A stretch of 53,697 nucleotides of DNA, from positions 1 through 53,697 of the forward strand of contig NZ_JADZ01000037.1 in assembly GCF_000518645.1 (NCBI RefSeq), given 5' to 3'. The notes under the pieces are model-generated. The model was not told where the DNA came from. It saw only the letters and a program-made list of their open reading frames with translations, and made no database searches. The stretch's first letter is position 1. Each line of letters opens with the position of its first letter. Positions 17,800-27,793 of this stretch are shown here, piece after piece. The position numbers and the translations under genes are program-made. This stretch comes from Curvibacter gracilis ATCC BAA-807. GTDB lineage: Bacteria > Pseudomonadota > Gammaproteobacteria > Burkholderiales > Burkholderiaceae_C.

Positions 17800-18342
17800 A
17801 TGACAGCCAAGCCCACCGCACCCCCCACGGGCGCCACCGAGCGCGCCCTCATTGTGTCCTCTGCGCACCTGGTTTCAGAACAGAGCGCCGAGATGAGCGA
17901 ATTCGAATTCGGGCTGGTGGTGGCCGGCAATGCGTTCCACCGCTGGATCGTGCACTGCATGAGCGCAGCCGGCCTGCAGGACCTGACGCCGCTCGATGTC
18001 TTGGTGTTACACCACGTTACTCATCGGGCCCGCAACAAGCGCCTGGCCGACATCTGTTTCATCATGAATGTCGAAGACACCCACCTCATCAATTACTCGC
18101 TCAAGAAGCTGCAGAACCTGGGTGTGGTGATGGCCAGCAAGAACGGCAAGGAAGTGACTTATGCCTGCACCGAGGAGGGGCTGGCCCGGGTGGCCCGCTA
18201 CCGCGAGATCCGCGAGTCGTGCCTGATTGGTGCCTTGCAGGCCGACGATGCACTGAATCGGGACATCGGCGACCTGGCCCGGCTGCTGCGCGTGCTGTCG
18301 GGCATGTATGACCAGGCGGCCCGGGCGGCGGCCTCGCTATGA
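17800..18342 (+). CDS. MarR-like winged-helix transcriptional regulator
   Basis: 180 residues. The ATG at 17800 is chosen because GGGAGGA ends 6 nt upstream; an ATG at 17794 abuts that site. The segment LTPLDVLVLHHVTHRARNKRLADICFIMNVEDTHLINYSLKKLQNLGVVMASKNGKEVTYACTEEGL reads as a winged-helix DNA-binding domain with helix-turn-helix and wing. It is transcribed away from the TRAP genes, and its stop overlaps the start of the racemase gene. It is therefore probably the local regulator of pyroglutamate uptake and use. The effector is inferred. Confidence 0.8.
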   Translation: MTAKPTAPPTGATERALIVSSAHLVSEQSAEMSEFEFGLVVAGNAFHRWIVHCMSAAGLQDLTPLDVLVLHHVTHRARNKRLADICFIMNVEDTHLINYSLKKLQNLGVVMASKNGKEVTYACTEEGLARVARYREIRESCLIGALQADDALNRDIGDLARLLRVLSGMYDQAARAAASL

Positions 18343-19079
18343 ACCCCATGGCAGCCCAGCGGCGACTTGGCCTGATCCTGCTGGACACGCGCTTCCCGCG
18401 CCTGCCGGGCGATCTGGGGCGGCCCGACAGCTACCCCTGGCCGGTGATCACCCAGGTGGTGCCAGGTGCCGTGCCGGCCCAGGTCGTGTGCTCGGCGCAG
18501 GCCCTGCAGGCCAGCGGGCTGGCCGACCGTTTTGTGGCTGCAGCGCGCAGCCTGGTGGCCGAAGGCGCCGATGCCATCACCACCAGTTGCGGCTTTCTGG
18601 TGCTGCTGCAGGCGCAGCTTCAGGCCTCGGTTCCCGTGCCGGTGCTGAGCTCCAGCCTGCTGGCCCTGCCGGCGCTGTTGCGCCGTCAGCCCCGTGTGGG
18701 CGTGCTGACCATCCGGGCCGATCGCCTGGGGCCCGAGCACCTGCTGGCGGCCGGCGTGCCCGAACCCCGCCTGCGCGATGTGTTGCTGCAGGATCTGCCT
18801 GAGGACGGGCATTTTGTGACCTCGATCCTGGGCAATGGTGTGGCGCTCGACGAAGCCCGTGCCCGCCTCGAAGTGGTGCAGGCCGCCCAGGCGCTGCAGG
18901 CCCGCGCCCCCGATCTGCGCCAGGTGGTGCTTGAATGCACCAACCTGCCCCCCTATGCCCAGGCCGTGGCCGATGCCACGGGCTGGCAATTGAGCACCTT
19001 GCTGCAATCCCGCCGCCTGCTGGGCGAACGGGCGCTGGCGCAAGCCCCCTTCATCAACCCCTTTGAAGCCGACTTCTGA
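18339..19079 (+). CDS. Aspartate/glutamate racemase superfamily protein
   Basis: 246 residues, ATGA overlap with the upstream regulator. Two cysteines typical of cofactor-independent racemases are present: Cys84 in TTSCGF and Cys200 in LECTNLPPY. The family interconverts D and L forms of aspartate, glutamate or hydantoins through two-base chemistry. Placed directly before 5-oxoprolinase (2-bp gap), it may racemise pyroglutamate, glutamate or a hydantoin-like substrate so that both enantiomers can be used. The substrate assignment is inference; the fold assignment is fairly secure. Confidence 0.8.
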   Translation: MNPMAAQRRLGLILLDTRFPRLPGDLGRPDSYPWPVITQVVPGAVPAQVVCSAQALQASGLADRFVAAARSLVAEGADAITTSCGFLVLLQAQLQASVPVPVLSSSLLALPALLRRQPRVGVLTIRADRLGPEHLLAAGVPEPRLRDVLLQDLPEDGHFVTSILGNGVALDEARARLEVVQAAQALQARAPDLRQVVLECTNLPPYAQAVADATGWQLSTLLQSRRLLGERALAQAPFINPFEADF

Positions 19080-19081
19080 CC

Positions 19082-22000
19082 ATGCAAGCCACTGTTTCGC
19101 CCACCCCCAATCGCTGGCAATTCTGGATCGACCGTGGAGGCACCTTCACCGACATCGTGGCGCGCAAGCCGCTGGCCGACGGAGGCTTCACCCTGGTCAC
19201 GCACAAGCTGCTGTCCGAGAACCCTGAGCAGTACCGCGACGCGGCGGTGGCCGGCATCCGCCACCTGCTGGGCCTGAAGGCCGGCGAGCCGATCACGCCC
19301 GAGCAGGTCGAGTGCGTGAAGATGGGCACCACCGTGGCCACCAATGCCCTGCTGGAGCGCAAGGGCGAAGCCACGCTGCTGGTGACCACGCGTGGCTTTC
19401 GTGATGCCCTGCGCATCGCCTACCAGAACCGACCGCGCCTGTTCGATCGCCACATCGTGCTGCCCGAGCTGCTGTACACCGAGGTCATCGAAGCCGACGA
19501 GCGTGTGGGCGCCCAGGGCGAACTGGTGCAGCCGCTGGACGAGGCCCGGCTGCGGTCCGATCTGCAGGCTGCCTACGACCGGGGCCTGCGCAGCGTGGCG
19601 ATTGTCTTCATGCACGGCTACCGCTACACCGCCCACGAAAAGGCCGCCCAGGCGCTGGCCAGCGCCATCGGCTTCACGCAGATCAGCAGCTCGCACGAAA
19701 CCAGCCCGCTGATGAAGTTCGTGAGCCGGGGCGACACCACGGTGGTCGATGCCTACCTGTCGCCCATCCTGCGCCGCTATGTGGACCAGGTGGCCTCGGA
19801 GATGCCGGGCGTGCGCCTGTTCTTCATGCAATCGTCGGGCGGCCTGACCGATGCCCATGTGTTCCAGGGCAAGGACGCGATTCTGTCCGGCCCGGCCGGG
19901 GGCATCGTGGGCATGGCCCGCACCGCCGGCCTGGCAGGGCACGACGACGTGATCGGCTTTGACATGGGCGGCACCTCGACCGATGTGAGCCACTTCCGGG
20001 GCGGCCTGCAAGGCGAGTTCGAGCGCGAGTTCGAAACCCAGGTGGCCGGGGTGCGCATGCGCGCACCCATGATGAGCATCCACACCGTGGCCGCCGGCGG
20101 TGGCTCGATCCTGCAGTTTGATGGGGCCCGCTTCCGCGTGGGCCCTGAAAGCGCCGGGGCCAACCCGGGCCCGGCCAGCTACCGCCGCGGCGGCCCGCTG
20201 GCCGTGACCGATGCGAACGTGATGGTGGGCAAGGTGCAGCCGCGCTACTTCCCGTCGGTGTTCGGCCCGCAGGCCAATGAGCGGCTGGACGCCGAAGTGG
20301 TGCAGCAGCGCTTTGCCGAGCTGGCCCAACGCGCCGGCCGCACGGCCGAAGAAGTGGCCGAGGGCTTCATCCAGATCGCCGTGCAGCAGATGGCCAACGC
20401 GATCAAGAAGATCTCGGTGGCCCGGGGCTATGACGTGACCCGCTACACCCTGCAGTGCTTCGGCGGCGCCGGTGGGCAACACGCCTGCCTGGTGGCCGAT
20501 GCCTTGGGCATGACGCGGGTGTTCGTGCACCCTCTGGCCGGCGTGCTGTCGGCCTACGGCATGGGCCTGGCCGACCAGAGCCTGATCCGCGAGCAGGCGG
20601 TGGAGTTGCGCCTGCAGGCCGAGGCCCTGCCTGACATCCAGGCCCGGCTGGACGCCCTGGCCCAGGGCGCCGAGGCCGAGCTGGGCCGCCAGCAGGTCGG
20701 CGCCGGTGGCATCACCACGCACCGCCGTGTTCATGTGCGCTACGAGGGCAGTGACTCGGCGCTGGTGGTGGCCTACCGGCCCGGTGAATCGGTCGAGCAG
20801 ACCCTGGCCGCCATCCAGGCGGGCTTCGAGCAGGCCTACCGACAACGCTTTGCCTTCCTGATGGCCGGCAAGGGCCTGGTGGTCGAGGCCGTGTCGGTCG
20901 AGTCGGTGGTGGCGGGCGATGCGCCGGCCGAGCCGCAGCACGCGCTGAATCCGGTGCGCGAGGTGCCGCGCCGCGAAACGGTGCGCATGTACTCGGGGGC
21001 CCGCTGGCACGACGCCGCGCTGGTGGTGCGTGAAGACCTGCGCCCCGGCGACGTGATCCCGGGCCCGGCCATCATTGCCGAGAAGAACGCCACCACCATC
21101 GTCGAGCCGGGCTGGGAGGCCACGCTGACGGCGCTGGACCACCTGGTGCTGGAGCGCCGCGAAGCCCGCGCCATCACCTACGCGGCAGGCACCACGGCCG
21201 ACCCGGTACTGCTGGAGGTGTTCAACAACCTGTTCATGAACATCGCCGAGCAGATGGGCCTGCAACTGCAGAACACCGCCTACTCGGTGAACATCAAGGA
21301 GCGGCTGGATTTCAGCTGCGCCTTGTTCGACGCCGCGGGCAACCTGATCGCCAATGCCCCGCACATGCCGGTGCACCTGGGCTCGATGGGCGAAAGCATC
21401 AAGACCGTCATCCGCGAGAACGCCGGCCGCATGCAGCCCGGTGATGTGTACGCCCTGAACGACCCCTACCATGGCGGCACCCACCTGCCCGACGTGACCG
21501 TGATCACCCCGGTCTACCTGGGCCAGGCGGCCGACGAGCAGCCGCTGTTCTACGTGGGCTCGCGCGGGCACCACGCCGACATCGGGGGCATCACGCCCGG
21601 CTCGATGCCCCCGTTCTCGACCCGCATCGAAGAAGAGGGCGTGCAGATCAACAACTTCAAGCTGGTCGATCGCGGCACCCTGCGCGAGGCCGAGATGGTG
21701 GCCCTGCTGCAGAGCGGCGAATACCCGAGCCGCAACCCCGCCCAGAACCTGGCCGATTTGAAAGCGCAGATTGCCGCCAACGAGAAGGGCGTGCAGGAGC
21801 TGCGCAAGATGGTGGCCCAGTTCGGCCTGGACGTGGTGCAGGCCTATATGGGCCATGTGCAGGACAACGCCGAAGAGTCGGTGCGCCGTGCCATCACCCG
21901 CCTCAAGGACGGCCGCTTCACCCTGCCGCTGGACAACGGCGCCCAGATCGCGGTCAGCATCCGCGTGAATGGGGCCGAGCGCAGCGCCGAGATCGACTTC

Positions 22001-22774
22001 ACCGGCACCAGCCCTCAGCAGATCAACAACTTCAACGCCCCCACGGCGGTCTGCATGGCGGCGGTGCTGTACGTGTTCCGCACCCTGGTGGATGACGACA
22101 TCCCGCTCAACGCCGGCTGCCTGAAGCCCTTGAAGGTGATCATCCCCGAGGGCTCGATGCTCAGCCCGCGCCCACCCGCCTCGGTGGTGGCCGGCAATGT
22201 GGAAACCTCCACCTGCATCACCAACGCCCTGATCGGCGCCCTGAGCCTGATGGGGGCCAGCCAGTGCACGGTGAACAACTTCACCTTCGGCAATGCGCGC
22301 TACCAGTACTACGAAACCATCAGCGGCGGCAGCGGCGCTGGCGCGGTGTTTGATGCGCAAGGTCAGGTCACGGGCGGCTTCGATGGCACCAGCGTGGTCC
22401 AGACCCACATGACCAACTCGCGCATGACCGACCCCGAGGTACTGGAGTTCCGCTACCCCGTGCGCCTGGAGAGCTACGAGATCCGTCAGGGCTCGGGCGG
22501 TGCCGGGCGCTGGCAGGGTGGCAATGGTGGCGTACGCCGCCTGCGCTTCCTGGAAGACATGACGGCCAGCATCCTGTCCAACGGCCGCATGCGCGGTGCT
22601 TTCGGCATGGCCGGTGGCGAGGCCGGCGCCGTGGGCGTGAACCGTGTGCTGCGCAGCGACGGCCGTGTCGAGACGCTGGAGCACATTGGCCAGGCCGAGA
22701 TGAAGGCGGGCGATGTGTTCGAGATCCAGACCCCCGGCGGTGGCGGCTACGGCCCGGCCGACGCAGCCCGCTGA
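19082..22774 (+). CDS. 5-oxoprolinase (ATP-hydrolysing), fused HyuA-HyuB
   Basis: 1230 residues. The N-terminal half is a hydantoinase A/oxoprolinase ATPase-like domain with the phosphate motif [13 protein letters not shown] at the start, followed by [20 protein letters not shown], and [10 protein letters not shown] near 297-306. From about residue 700 the HyuB domain begins, with [35 protein letters not shown] and [14 protein letters not shown]. The fused length matches bacterial OplAH. The reaction is 5-oxo-L-proline + ATP + water to L-glutamate. It is cytoplasmic and the third gene of the regulator-racemase-oxoprolinase-peptidase operon. Some fused members act on related lactams, so substrate is a strong inference rather than proof. 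Confidence 0.92.
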   Translation: MQATVSPTPNRWQFWIDRGGTFTDIVARKPLADGGFTLVTHKLLSENPEQYRDAAVAGIRHLLGLKAGEPITPEQVECVKMGTTVATNALLERKGEATLLVTTRGFRDALRIAYQNRPRLFDRHIVLPELLYTEVIEADERVGAQGELVQPLDEARLRSDLQAAYDRGLRSVAIVFMHGYRYTAHEKAAQALASAIGFTQISSSHETSPLMKFVSRGDTTVVDAYLSPILRRYVDQVASEMPGVRLFFMQSSGGLTDAHVFQGKDAILSGPAGGIVGMARTAGLAGHDDVIGFDMGGTSTDVSHFRGGLQGEFEREFETQVAGVRMRAPMMSIHTVAAGGGSILQFDGARFRVGPESAGANPGPASYRRGGPLAVTDANVMVGKVQPRYFPSVFGPQANERLDAEVVQQRFAELAQRAGRTAEEVAEGFIQIAVQQMANAIKKISVARGYDVTRYTLQCFGGAGGQHACLVADALGMTRVFVHPLAGVLSAYGMGLADQSLIREQAVELRLQAEALPDIQARLDALAQGAEAELGRQQVGAGGITTHRRVHVRYEGSDSALVVAYRPGESVEQTLAAIQAGFEQAYRQRFAFLMAGKGLVVEAVSVESVVAGDAPAEPQHALNPVREVPRRETVRMYSGARWHDAALVVREDLRPGDVIPGPAIIAEKNATTIVEPGWEATLTALDHLVLERREARAITYAAGTTADPVLLEVFNNLFMNIAEQMGLQLQNTAYSVNIKERLDFSCALFDAAGNLIANAPHMPVHLGSMGESIKTVIRENAGRMQPGDVYALNDPYHGGTHLPDVTVITPVYLGQAADEQPLFYVGSRGHHADIGGITPGSMPPFSTRIEEEGVQINNFKLVDRGTLREAEMVALLQSGEYPSRNPAQNLADLKAQIAANEKGVQELRKMVAQFGLDVVQAYMGHVQDNAEESVRRAITRLKDGRFTLPLDNGAQIAVSIRVNGAERSAEIDFTGTSPQQINNFNAPTAVCMAAVLYVFRTLVDDDIPLNAGCLKPLKVIIPEGSMLSPRPPASVVAGNVETSTCITNALIGALSLMGASQCTVNNFTFGNARYQYYETISGGSGAGAVFDAQGQVTGGFDGTSVVQTHMTNSRMTDPEVLEFRYPVRLESYEIRQGSGGAGRWQGGNGGVRRLRFLEDMTASILSNGRMRGAFGMAGGEAGAVGVNRVLRSDGRVETLEHIGQAEMKAGDVFEIQTPGGGGYGPADAAR

Positions 22775-22788
22775 AGAGGCCCGCCACC

Positions 22789-23430
22789 ATGCCCGGCACG
22801 GTCTTGCTCACGGGATTCGAGCCCTTTGGTGGGGACCCGATCAACCCCTCCTGGGAGGTGGCACGCCAGCTGGACGGCTGCGTGCTGGCCGGCGGGCAGC
22901 GCGTGCAGGCACTGCAACTGCCTTGTGTGTTCAGCACGGCCTGGCCGATGCTGCGCCAGGCCATCGAGGCCGGCCCCGCGCCCGCGCTGGTCATGGCGCT
23001 GGGCCTGGCGGCCTCGCGCACCGAGCTGTGTGTGGAGCGGGTGGCCCTGAACTGGGTGGATGCGCGCATCCCCGACAACGCGGGTGAGCAGCCGCTGGAT
23101 CAGCCCATCCTGCCCGAGTCCCCGCTGGCCTGGCGCAGTCGCCTGCCGGTGAAGGCCATGGTCCAGGCCATGCAGGCCGTGGGCGCGCCGGCGGCCGTGT
23201 CTTACACCGCGGGCACCTTTGTGTGCAACCAGTTGCTGTTTCTGTTGAGTGACTACCTGGAGCAGCACCCCGGCCTGCGCGGGGGCTTCATGCATGTGCC
23301 GCCGTTCGCCGATGAGGCCGGGGCGCGGGGTGTGCCCATCGGCCTGCAAACCAGGGCTGTGCGGGCGGCGCTGGAGGCCGCGCTGGCCCGGCAGCACGAT
23401 GCCGCCCTGGTCGGTGGCCCCCTCGACTGA
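22789..23430 (+). CDS. pcp: Pyroglutamyl-peptidase I
   Basis: 213 residues beginning MPGTVLLTGFEPFGGDPINPSW, the family's typical N terminus. The catalytic triad is seen as Glu83 (VERVALN), Cys146 (YTAGTFVCNQLL) and His169 (GFMHVPPF). The C15 cysteine peptidase removes N-terminal pyroglutamate from peptides in the cytoplasm. It follows the 5-oxoprolinase gene by 14 bp, which gives a direct route from pyroglutamyl peptides to pyroglutamate to glutamate. Confidence 0.95.
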   Translation: MPGTVLLTGFEPFGGDPINPSWEVARQLDGCVLAGGQRVQALQLPCVFSTAWPMLRQAIEAGPAPALVMALGLAASRTELCVERVALNWVDARIPDNAGEQPLDQPILPESPLAWRSRLPVKAMVQAMQAVGAPAAVSYTAGTFVCNQLLFLLSDYLEQHPGLRGGFMHVPPFADEAGARGVPIGLQTRAVRAALEAALARQHDAALVGGPLD

Positions 23431-23489
23431 TCGACCCAGTGTTCATGTGGCGCAGCCTGGGGCTTTGCAGCCTCGGGCGCTGAGCAGAA

Positions 23490-23825
23490 TCAGGGCTTGT
23501 CGCTTTCTGGCTGGGGTGTGCCGGGGTAGGCTTGCCCCTGCACCGTCAGGCCCTGGTGTGAGAGCTGCCGAGCGCGGCGCGGGCCGATGCCGGGCACGCG
23601 GCGGATCAGGTCCGGCCAATCGGCGAAGGGGCTTTGCTGGCGCTGGCTCAGGATCTTTTGCGACAGGGCCGGCCCCACATGCAGCAGGCTGTCGAGCTGG
23701 GCCTCGGTGGCCTGGTTGATCTCCAACTCGGCATGGGCCAATGTGCCCAGAGACAAGCTCAGGGCGCAGGTGCTGAGCAAGTTGCGGATGGCAGGCCGGA
23801 AGGTGGCCGACGACAGAGGGGGCAT
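23490..23825 (-). CDS. Secreted helix-hairpin-helix protein, ComEA-like
   Basis: 111 residues with an N-terminal signal sequence (LLSTCALSLSLGTLAHA). A ComEA-type HhH pair follows: LEINQATEAQLDSLLHVGPALSQKILSQRQQ and LIRRVPGIGPRRARQLSHQG. Such small exported HhH proteins bind DNA non-specifically and some act in natural transformation. No other competence genes are next to it. A short Pro-rich tail ends the protein. It converges with pcp. Confidence 0.8.
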   Translation of the reverse strand: MPPLSSATFRPAIRNLLSTCALSLSLGTLAHAELEINQATEAQLDSLLHVGPALSQKILSQRQQSPFADWPDLIRRVPGIGPRRARQLSHQGLTVQGQAYPGTPQPESDKP

Positions 23826-23959
23826 GGGGCGCTCCAGGGTTGGCAGAGCCTTTGATTAAAGGCTGGCTGGTCGCCTGGAAGGCACCCCCGTCGCCACCTC
23901 AATGGTGATCAATTGAAAAACCCGTTCAAGAGTCTTTCAGGCCTGACCCCGGGGGTGCC

Positions 23960-25117
23960 TCAAAGCTCTTCGACGCGCTGGGCCGGGTAGCTGTCCCAGG
24001 ACTGGCAGCCCGGGCATTGCCAGAAGTACTGTTTGGCTTCGAAGCCGCAGGCCGCGCAGCGGTAGCGGATCAGCGGCTTGGCGGCGTGGTCCAGAGCGCG
24101 TTGCACCTGCGGGTGGAACTGCTCATGGCTGAGCTGCTCACCGGCCAGCCAGCGCGCAGCGGCCACCAGCGAGGGCTCTTTGTCGAGGTGGCGCACATAG
24201 CGCTCGCGGGCCACCTCGGTGGGCACGCCCTGGGCCTGGCTCAGGGTGACCAGGGCTTCGAGCAGGTCCAGCGAGGGGTGTTCCTGGTAGCTGGCGTCGA
24301 GCTGGGCCAGGGTTTCCGGGCCGCGTTGGGCCGCCTGGGCGCAGTCGGCCCACAGCGGTGCGGCCAGCGAGAGGTGGCTGGGGGCCACCCGGGCCATGTG
24401 CTGCAAGGTGTCGCAGGCGAGGCTGTGCTGCCCCTGCAGGGCCAGCAGGCGGGCGGTTTCGATGTAGGCGCGCGGGGCCTCGGGGGCGATGGTGCGGGCT
24501 TCTGCCAGGCGGTCCAGCGCGCCCGGCACGTTCTGTTGCGCCACCAGGCTGAGCGCCTGCTCGCTCAGGTAGTGGGCCTGGCGGGCATTGAAGCGGCCCT
24601 GGCCGGCCTGGTCCATGCGCTCGGCAATGGCGGCGGCCTGCGGCCAGTCGCGCGAGCGTTCGTAGATGGCCAGCAGGGCCAGTCGGGCCTGGCTTTCGAA
24701 GGGGCTGCCTTCGAGCTTGTGCAGCGCGGCTTCTGCCCGGTCCAGCAGGCCGGCCTTCAGGAAGTCGAGGGCCAGCGCGTGCTGGGCGCGCTCGCGGTCT
24801 GTGCGGCTGAGGTCGGCGCGGCTCAGCAGGTGCTCGTGCACGCGCACGGCGCGTTCGTACTCGCCACGCCGCCGAAACAGGTTGCCCAGGGCAAAGTGCA
24901 GCTCCGAGGTGTCCGGGTCGTTCTGGACGGCTTCGATGAAGGCGTCGATGGCCTGGTCTTGCTGCTCGTTGAGCAGAAAGTTCAGGCCCTTGAAATAGGC
25001 CTTGGGTGCCTGGCGGTTTTCCAGGCGCAATTGGCGGATGTCGAAGCGTGAGGCGCCCCATCCCAGCACAAAGGCCAGCGGCAGGCCCAGCAAGAGCCAG
25101 CTGAGATCAAATTCCAT
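23960..25117 (-). CDS. lapB: Lipopolysaccharide assembly protein LapB (TPR + rubredoxin-like)
   Basis: 385 residues. An N-terminal membrane anchor (LSWLLLGLPLAFVLGWGASRFD) leads into KAYFKGLNFLLNEQQDQAIDAFIEAV and a chain of TPR repeats. A C-terminal metal-binding knuckle follows (CAACGFEAKQYFWQCPGC, two CxxC pairs). LapB (YciM) tunes LpxC turnover by FtsH and so balances lipopolysaccharide synthesis. It overlaps lapA by 11 nt. Confidence 0.94.
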   Translation of the reverse strand: MEFDLSWLLLGLPLAFVLGWGASRFDIRQLRLENRQAPKAYFKGLNFLLNEQQDQAIDAFIEAVQNDPDTSELHFALGNLFRRRGEYERAVRVHEHLLSRADLSRTDRERAQHALALDFLKAGLLDRAEAALHKLEGSPFESQARLALLAIYERSRDWPQAAAIAERMDQAGQGRFNARQAHYLSEQALSLVAQQNVPGALDRLAEARTIAPEAPRAYIETARLLALQGQHSLACDTLQHMARVAPSHLSLAAPLWADCAQAAQRGPETLAQLDASYQEHPSLDLLEALVTLSQAQGVPTEVARERYVRHLDKEPSLVAAARWLAGEQLSHEQFHPQVQRALDHAAKPLIRYRCAACGFEAKQYFWQCPGCQSWDSYPAQRVEEL

Positions 25118-25433
25118 GAGGGGGTTCGTGCTCGTCTACGGAGGGTGGCGGGGCCACCGGGGCTTGAGGAGGGGCGGCCTGGGCTGCCGGCTGTTGGGCC
25201 GCCTGGTCCTGGTGCTTGCGTGCGGCGCTGCGGTGCTTCCACCAGCGCGGCACCATGCCCAGAACGCCCGCCACCACGCCCAGCGTGAAAGCGGCCAGCA
25301 CCACCAACACCAGCGGCGCCCGCCATTGGGTGCCGAAGAAGAAGTGGACGGTTGCGTCTTGCTGGTTGTTCAGCGCAAAGGCAAACAGGGTAAAAAAAAT
25401 GGCTGCCTTGAGCAGCCACATGAGGTATTTCAT
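25107..25433 (-). CDS. lapA: LapA family inner-membrane protein (DUF1049)
   Basis: 108 residues with two hydrophobic segments, the second being PLVLVVLAAFTLGVVAGVLGMVP, followed by a basic patch and a Pro/Ala/Gln-rich tail. NNQQDATVHFFFGTQWRAPL is typical of the family. It is usually paired with LapB, as here, and the genes overlap. The tail of about 45 residues is low-complexity. Confidence 0.88.
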   Translation of the reverse strand: MKYLMWLLKAAIFFTLFAFALNNQQDATVHFFFGTQWRAPLVLVVLAAFTLGVVAGVLGMVPRWWKHRSAARKHQDQAAQQPAAQAAPPQAPVAPPPSVDEHEPPHGI

Positions 25434-25516
25434 TCATCTCCTCAGTGACGGGGAGATTCTAACGAGGGATGACCGGCATGCCGGCCTTGGCCGCATCGCC
25501 AGGGCAGCACTTGGTG

Positions 25517-25825
25517 TCACTTGGGCTCTTGGCCCAGTTCCTCGGTGCGCTTGTCCACCGCCTCGCGCAGGGCCTTGCCCGGCTTGAAATGGGGTACGCG
25601 CTTGCTCGGAATCGCCACACTCTCGCCGCTGCGCGGGTTACGACCCATGCGGGGCGGGCGGTGGTTGATCGAGAAGCTGCCGAAGCCACGGATCTCGATC
25701 CGGTGGCCACGCACCAGTGCATCGCCCAAGGCGTCAAGAATGGTCTTGACGGCGTGTTCGGCATCCCGGTGTGTCAATTGGCTGAACCGGTTGGCCAGCT
25801 CTTCAACAAGGTCGGATCGGGTCAT
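25517..25825 (-). CDS. ihfB: Integration host factor beta subunit
   Basis: 102 residues with the HU/IHF fold: [40 protein letters not shown] and [14 protein letters not shown]. With IhfA it bends DNA at specific sites and serves recombination, replication and promoter architecture. It lies downstream of rpsA, as in many proteobacteria, but a strong terminator separates the two. Confidence 0.96.
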   Translation of the reverse strand: MTRSDLVEELANRFSQLTHRDAEHAVKTILDALGDALVRGHRIEIRGFGSFSINHRPPRMGRNPRSGESVAIPSKRVPHFKPGKALREAVDKRTEELGQEPK

Positions 25826-25843
25826 GGGTTCAGTCTGGAAAAG

Positions 25844-25881
25844 AAAAAGGGCCGGTTTTGCAGCATGTGCAAAACCGGCCC
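25844..25881 (-). terminator. Rho-independent terminator of rpsA
   Basis: A perfect 14-bp GC-rich stem (25849-25862 with 25868-25881, loop GCATG) is followed by five T on the minus strand (25848-25844). It starts about 24 nt after the rpsA stop codon, just before ihfB. Confidence 0.9.
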
Positions 25882-25904
25882 CGGGGCCGGCTGATCCGTC
25901 AGGA

Positions 25905-27590
25905 TCAGTTGTTGCCGCCGTCCAGCTTGGCGCGCAGCAGAGCGCCCAGGCTGGTGGTGCCGGCGCTTTCGCGGGCCGATTGCTGGCTGAGCGATGCCAT
26001 GGCTTCTTGCTGGTCAGCAGCGTCCTTGGCCTTGATCGACAGCTGGATGTTGCGGGTCTTGCGATCCACGTTCACCACCACGGCAGTCACTTCGTCGCCT
26101 TCCTTCAGCACGTTGCGAGCGTCTTCCACGCGGTCACGCGAGATTTCGCTGACGCGCAGGTAGCCGATGATGTCTTCGCCCAGATCGATTTCAGCGCCAC
26201 GAGCGTCCACCGTCTTGACCTTGCCGGTCACGGTCTGGCCCTTGTCGTTCACGGTCACGAAAGTGGTGAACGGGTCGGAGTCGAGCTGCTTGATGCCCAG
26301 CGAGATGCGTTCGCGGTCCACGTCCACGGCCAACACGATGGCTTCGACTTCTTGGCCCTTCTTGTAGTTGCGGACAGCGGCTTCGCCAGCTTCGTTCCAC
26401 GACAGGTCGGACAGGTGAACCAGACCGTCGATGCCGGCAGCCAGACCCACGAACACGCCGAAGTCGGTGATCGACTTGATCGGGCCCTTGACGCGGTCGC
26501 CGCGCTTGGTGTTTTGCGCGAACTCTTGCCACGGGTTGGCCTTGCACTGCTTCATGCCCAGGCTGATGCGGCGCTTGTCTTCGTCGATTTCCAGAACCAT
26601 GACTTCGACTTCGTCGCCCAGCGTGACCAGCTTGCTGGGGGCGATGTTCTTGTTGGTCCAGTCCATTTCGGAGACGTGCACCAGGCCTTCGATGCCGGGT
26701 TCGAGTTCAACAAACGCGCCGTAGTCGGCGATGTTGGTGATCTTGCCGAACAGGCGAGTGCCTTGCGGGTAGCGACGGTTGACGCCCATCCAAGGATCGT
26801 CGCCCATTTGCTTGAGGCCCAGGGACACGCGGTTCTTTTCGGTGTCGAACTTGAGGATCTTGGCGGTGATTTCCTGACCAGCTTGCACCACTTCGCTCGG
26901 GTGGCGGACACGGCGCCATGCCATGTCGGTGATGTGCAGCAGGCCGTCGATGCCGCCGAGGTCAACGAACGCACCGTATTCGGTGATGTTCTTGACCACG
27001 CCGTTGACGATGGAGCCTTCCTTCAGGGTTTCCATCAGCTTGGCGCGCTCTTCGCCCATCGAGGCTTCGACCACGGCACGGCGCGACAGCACGACGTTGT
27101 TGCGCTTGCGATCCAGCTTGATGACCTTGAATTCCAGGGTCTTGTTTTCGAAGGGCGACAGGTCCTTGATCGGACGGGTGTCGATCAGCGAACCCGGCAG
27201 GAAGGCGCGGATGCCGTTGACCAGGACGGTCAGACCGCCCTTGACCTTGCCGCTGGTGGTGCCGGTGACGAATTCGCCGGATTCCAGGGCCTTTTCCAGG
27301 GCCAGCCACGAGGCCAGACGCTTGGCCTTGTCGCGCGACAGGATGGTGTCGCCGTAGCCGTTTTCGATGGCGTCGATGGCCACCGACACGAAGTCACCCA
27401 CTTGGACTTCGACTTCGCCCTTGTCGTTCTTGAACTCTTCCAGAGGCACATAGGCTTCCGACTTGAGGCCAGCGTTCACGACCACGAAGCTGTGCTCGAT
27501 GCGCACGACTTCGGCGGTGATGACTTCGCCTGCACGCATTTCAGAGCGTTGCAGAGATTCTTCAAAAAGGGCGGCAAAAGATTCAGACAT
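25905..27590 (-). CDS. rpsA: 30S ribosomal protein S1
   Basis: 561 residues with six S1 RNA-binding repeats. The first is [30 protein letters not shown] near the N terminus. The later ones are clear as [61 protein letters not shown] and [31 protein letters not shown]1 binds mRNA leaders and brings them to the 30S subunit. A 203-bp leader separates it from the upstream aroA-cmk gene; no obvious ORF lies there. Confidence 0.98.
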   Translation of the reverse strand: MSESFAALFEESLQRSEMRAGEVITAEVVRIEHSFVVVNAGLKSEAYVPLEEFKNDKGEVEVQVGDFVSVAIDAIENGYGDTILSRDKAKRLASWLALEKALESGEFVTGTTSGKVKGGLTVLVNGIRAFLPGSLIDTRPIKDLSPFENKTLEFKVIKLDRKRNNVVLSRRAVVEASMGEERAKLMETLKEGSIVNGVVKNITEYGAFVDLGGIDGLLHITDMAWRRVRHPSEVVQAGQEITAKILKFDTEKNRVSLGLKQMGDDPWMGVNRRYPQGTRLFGKITNIADYGAFVELEPGIEGLVHVSEMDWTNKNIAPSKLVTLGDEVEVMVLEIDEDKRRISLGMKQCKANPWQEFAQNTKRGDRVKGPIKSITDFGVFVGLAAGIDGLVHLSDLSWNEAGEAAVRNYKKGQEVEAIVLAVDVDRERISLGIKQLDSDPFTTFVTVNDKGQTVTGKVKTVDARGAEIDLGEDIIGYLRVSEISRDRVEDARNVLKEGDEVTAVVVNVDRKTRNIQLSIKAKDAADQQEAMASLSQQSARESAGTTSLGALLRAKLDGGNN

Positions 27591-27793
27591 GAAGTTTCCT
27601 AGTCCGCAAGCAGGAAATGCGAAGGCACCATTGCCATCGCTCGGGGCTGATTGCGGCGGTTTTTTTGCGGGCTGACCCGCGGGTTACGTTGATGAACCCC
27701 ACCGCCTGTGCGCTGACGCGCGAAGGGGGCTGTGGGGGCCTTCACCGGCCGTGCTATGACAATGAAAATGACAATCGCACGGCTCGGTTTTGC

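Noticed and set aside
18953-22684. 1243-codon open frame on the minus strand
   Set aside because: Exactly antisense to the 5-oxoprolinase gene; the His/Gly/Ala-rich product has no domain pattern.
25521-27602. 693-codon open frame on the plus strand
   Set aside because: Antisense to rpsA and ihfB, both unmistakable.
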